Part shown: positions 61,555-64,000 of the stretch, one piece after another
Layout of the letters: each line of letters starts with the position of its first letter
How positions within the stretch are numbered: the stretch's first letter is position 1
DNA from: Ancylostoma caninum
Taxonomy: Eukaryota; Nematoda; Chromadorea; Rhabditida; Ancylostomatidae
Direction of reading: 5' to 3'
Assembly: GCA_037903475.1 (NCBI GenBank)
Contig: JBAJFG010000106.1
Span: 62,001-126,000 of the forward strand
DNA: 64,000 nucleotides
Notes under the pieces: model-generated
What the model was told of the DNA's origin: nothing
What the model saw: the letters and a program-made list of their open reading frames with translations, nothing else
Database searches by the model: none
Position numbers and translations under genes: made by a program

Positions 61555-61898
61555 AATGTGATACTATAGCGGAAGAGCTTCCTTTCTAGGAAGATGGAAA
61601 AAGCGGAGCGGAGAAGTTGAGAATGCACATGAAAACGAACTTTTCAACAGCAGCTATTCTCGAATGATGAAGTATTGCCATGTTGGATAACCTTGCCTCT
61701 TCCTCAGCACGTTTTTGATGCGGAATCAAACCTCCCGTCCACTGGCCAAGAATTTCGGAATTCTCGGCCGAGGAATCCCGTAACTTATGGGGTTTTCGAC
61801 GTTTCTATAAGAACCTAAAGTGTATCTTTGCGCTCAGCGGCTCGCATATGTTTGGCTGAGGTGAGGGTCTCGAGCGCGATCCTAGGGTGGCACACTGC

Positions 61899-61990
61899 CT
61901 TTGAAGGCAGCACCCACGATAACCTTCGTCTCTGAGATTTCAAGTGATCTCAGCCCCAGGCATAAACTCGACAATTTTGCGACGGTGGTG
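61899..61990. mobile_element. End fragment of TIR element family P
   Basis: AAGGCAGCACCCACGATAACCTTC matches the reverse complement of the right end of the 46.4-kb copy (GGCAGCACCCACGATAA.CTTC). The homology fades after about 30 bp. Confidence 0.5.
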
Positions 61991-62449
61991 CTGCAGGAGA
62001 CATTGTGTTCTCGAAGATATCACAAGAACAACTCCATTTCAACATTTCAGTCCAGCCTTCTCTAGTACGAGTTGTCGCAGCTGAGCCAGAGCTGGGATGC
62101 TATTTTGGAGCGCGAACAATGGCAGATATGCGCTGTATATTAGCTGTATATAGCTGTATATTTATTACTGACTGTACAGGGGGTGAACAATGCGAGGAGA
62201 ATAGTGAGTAAAGTGTGTCTTGTTCTAGGAGTAATTAGAACACATAGAACGATCAGTCGACGATACAATTTATATTGGATGTTTGACGCGCGTTCGCCTA
62301 TATGATGGATTAGTTGCCGACGCAGCTCAAACGCACGCTTCCACGGCCTGGCGGGCGGCGGTCGCGCGTTCCCTTTACTGAGGATTTAGATGACGTGGGG
62401 AGTAGATGGTACATCGTGATGGCGTCGGGTGTAGCCGCTACAGCACGTG

Positions 62450-62610
62450 GGGGACGTCTGTTAGGGCACGTGGGGGACGTGTATGGGGGCACGTTTGGGG
62501 ACGTCTGCTGGGGGCACGTGGGGGTGGGGCGTGTATGGGGGCACGTGGGGGGACGTCTGCTGAGGGCACATGGGGGACGTCTGTCATGTGTGGGGGTAGG
62601 TGCCCTGCTA
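62450..62610 (+). repeat. G-rich short tandem repeat with CACGTG cores
   Basis: Units of GGGCACGTGGGGGACGTCTG and variants, repeated about 6 times. Multiple G4-6 runs on one strand give G-quadruplex potential. ORFs on both strands here are read-through. Confidence 0.75.
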
Positions 62611-63070
62611 TATGAGGTTCACCCCCAGGTACAACTGGGGTGGACTCCTTTTTTACCTGCAGTCGACCCCCACGAATGTCTGAGAATGTATGTTCAATTA
62701 GTGAATGTCGCTGCTTGATTTTCATATTTTCTTATCAAAAATATCAAAACAGCGAAACTTGCGTTACAATCTGACAGAATTAAGAGAAGTAAGAGAGGAG
62801 AGGAAGGTATTTATCACAGCAGATTAACGTCATCTCACAATGTCCGCTCTTATTTTCAGACGCGCTTTTCTGAATATTAATTAACAGTTTCCATTACTCT
62901 CTTTCTGAAATCAAAGGATGATATAGAGGTTATTATGAGTTATTTCCCTTCTTCCTGATTCATCATGTATTTGAGTTCAACTCAGAAACATTTGAATGCG
63001 CATGTACCCAAGTCCAAACCAACTCTTCATCTTGCCAGATGAATACTATACTCGATTATCGACCTCCTAG

Positions 63071-63235
63071 GGAAAGAAGAATCAGTTGCTGCCTATCGAA
63101 CTTGTGCACGACGGTATCCTCTTCATCTACCCCTCTTCTGAAGTAACTATTATGAATAAGTCTGTAGAAAAGTTTAAGAGTGATTTTCAGATGTCTATAC
63201 AGCTCATATCTGTGATAATATCGTTTGTCGATGCA
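63071..63235 (+). CDS. Splice-bounded exon of an unidentified gene
   Basis: A 165-nt open exon between CCTCCTAG and GTGAGT, 55 codons in one frame: GKKNQLLPIELVHDGILFIY then PSSEVTIMNKSVEKFKSDFQ and MSIQLISVIISFVDA. It has a hydrophobic ILFIYPS segment and an amphipathic C-terminal helix. No family identified; a receptor segment or a longin-type strand-helix are both conceivable. Downstream frames (63300-63812) are not clearly coding. Confidence 0.4.
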
Positions 63236-63799
63236 GTGAGTTATCGAACTAATCTCAGCCATCACTACGACAACACTCTGCGAGCAATTCTTTGGACGTA
63301 TGATGTGGTTAGTGTGCTGTATCAAACCTCTGATTAATTTTACCCAGCTTGACTCTTGGATAAATCCGGACAATCAGGCTTCTTTAGTTACTCGCCTCAC
63401 TCGCATCACAGTGGTAAGGCATTTTTCTCTCAATTCCAGACACCGGTCTATCCACGCAACAGTGCTTGCGTCTCAAGTCGTTCTCGTTGTTCTGAGCGCC
63501 GGCACTTTTTTGGGGCTGCATTTGGCTCGTCGTAGACCGCTGTTACATTTCTGGGCTTTGGTGCAGTCCAAGGAACAGTTTCCCAACATTCTCTTTAGCG
63601 ACTCGTTTCCAGCATGTTCCTCCAATTTGAGAGACACTCACTTCAGTCCGGTGTCTCCTCACTGTCCCCCTCTTTCTCTCCTCTCTACCAGCATTCTACC
63701 CATTTCTTGCCTCAAATATGTTTTAATCCAGGGATCTCACTCATACGAAGGATCCCAGCCTGTTAGTCGAGAGGCTACATGGCGCGTCCCCACTAGGGA

Positions 63800-64000
63800 A
63801 GCTGGGTGGTGACTGTTCCATCGCGGCAGGTTTATGCTCACTTAGTGGACGCTTCTGTAGCATTCCATGCTGAGCTTTCGATGAGATTGTGCAGTCGCGA
63901 TATCCGTTCATTTCGAGAAAGCTTGTGCACCAACATACAGAGTAAATGCTTCAATACAGTAAGGCATGACAGTGTGTAATCAATCAACCAATAGTTGATC
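63800..64000 (-). repeat. Interspersed repeat, copy 2, cut by the window edge
   Basis: Reverse complement matches 13070-13262 (about 85% by eye). It begins GATCAACTATTGGTTGATTG at the window end, so the element continues outside. Confidence 0.75.

Overview
The window looks like non-coding-rich genomic DNA of a nematode, most likely a strongylid or hookworm-like clade V parasite. That is an inference from the nematode-style splice sites (TTTCAG-type acceptors and GTAAG/GTGAG donors), a CYSL-type cysteine synthase, probable serpentine-receptor exons, degraded Ty3/gypsy and Penelope-like elements, and a very high load of small inverted-repeat DNA transposons. Nothing looks prokaryotic: there are no operons, ribosome binding sites or long intact single-exon genes.

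One gene can be reconstructed end to end. A PLP-dependent cysteine synthase / beta-cyanoalanine synthase family gene lies on the minus strand between 31218 (ATG) and 4044 (TAG). It has ten coding exons totalling exactly 1014 nt (337 codons plus stop), with matching phases and GT..AG borders at every junction. Its nine introns add up to about 26 kb, so about 96% of the gene is intron. A splice-acceptor-like site 9 nt before the ATG could serve SL trans-splicing.

The introns of that gene hold most of the structured repeats in the left half. (1) A 58-59 bp minisatellite occurs at five places (8.2-8.95, 10.1-13.0, 14.1-15.98, 21.0-22.7 and 24.2-24.5 kb), several behind a shared leader sequence. 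Its largest array has about 31 units and creates three overlapping spurious 200-620 codon ORFs. (2) Two copies of one non-autonomous hAT-type element (10408-12413 and 21304-22602) have 14-bp CAGGG terminal inverted repeats and 8-bp target duplications. Both inserted into minisatellite DNA, and they differ mainly by a 364-bp internal unit present three times versus once. (3) There is a MITE inside an AT microsatellite (16209-16444) and another MITE at 22744-22898.

From 31 to 40 kb little is recognisable: two cysteine-rich minus-strand ORFs (34.3-35.6 kb), a cluster of hairpins with a tRNA-like sequence (36.7-36.9 kb) and a perfect 31-bp-arm hairpin (37.47 kb). From 40.2 to 45.8 kb there are a Penelope-type RT fragment, a decayed Ty3/gypsy element (gag, protease, RT, RNase H, integrase zinc finger; many stops and frameshifts, no LTRs seen) and a roughly 2-kb foldback element with about 760-bp arms.

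From 46 to 64 kb there are a TTAA/TTTAAA-flanked repeat family (46.4-47.1 and 55-55.8 kb), exons of a probable 7TM chemoreceptor (50.8-52.9 kb), a third hAT-type element with a perfect 8-bp duplication (53708-54754), further MITE copies, two TTCGAA-rich arrays (58.5 and 60.6 kb), a GIY-YIG endonuclease fragment of a Penelope-like element enclosed by 57-bp inverted repeats (59.22-59.95 kb), a G-rich CACGTG repeat (62.4 kb), and one splice-bounded orphan exon (63.07 kb). I found no clear evidence of a wholly new functional system; the notable material is the repeat architecture.
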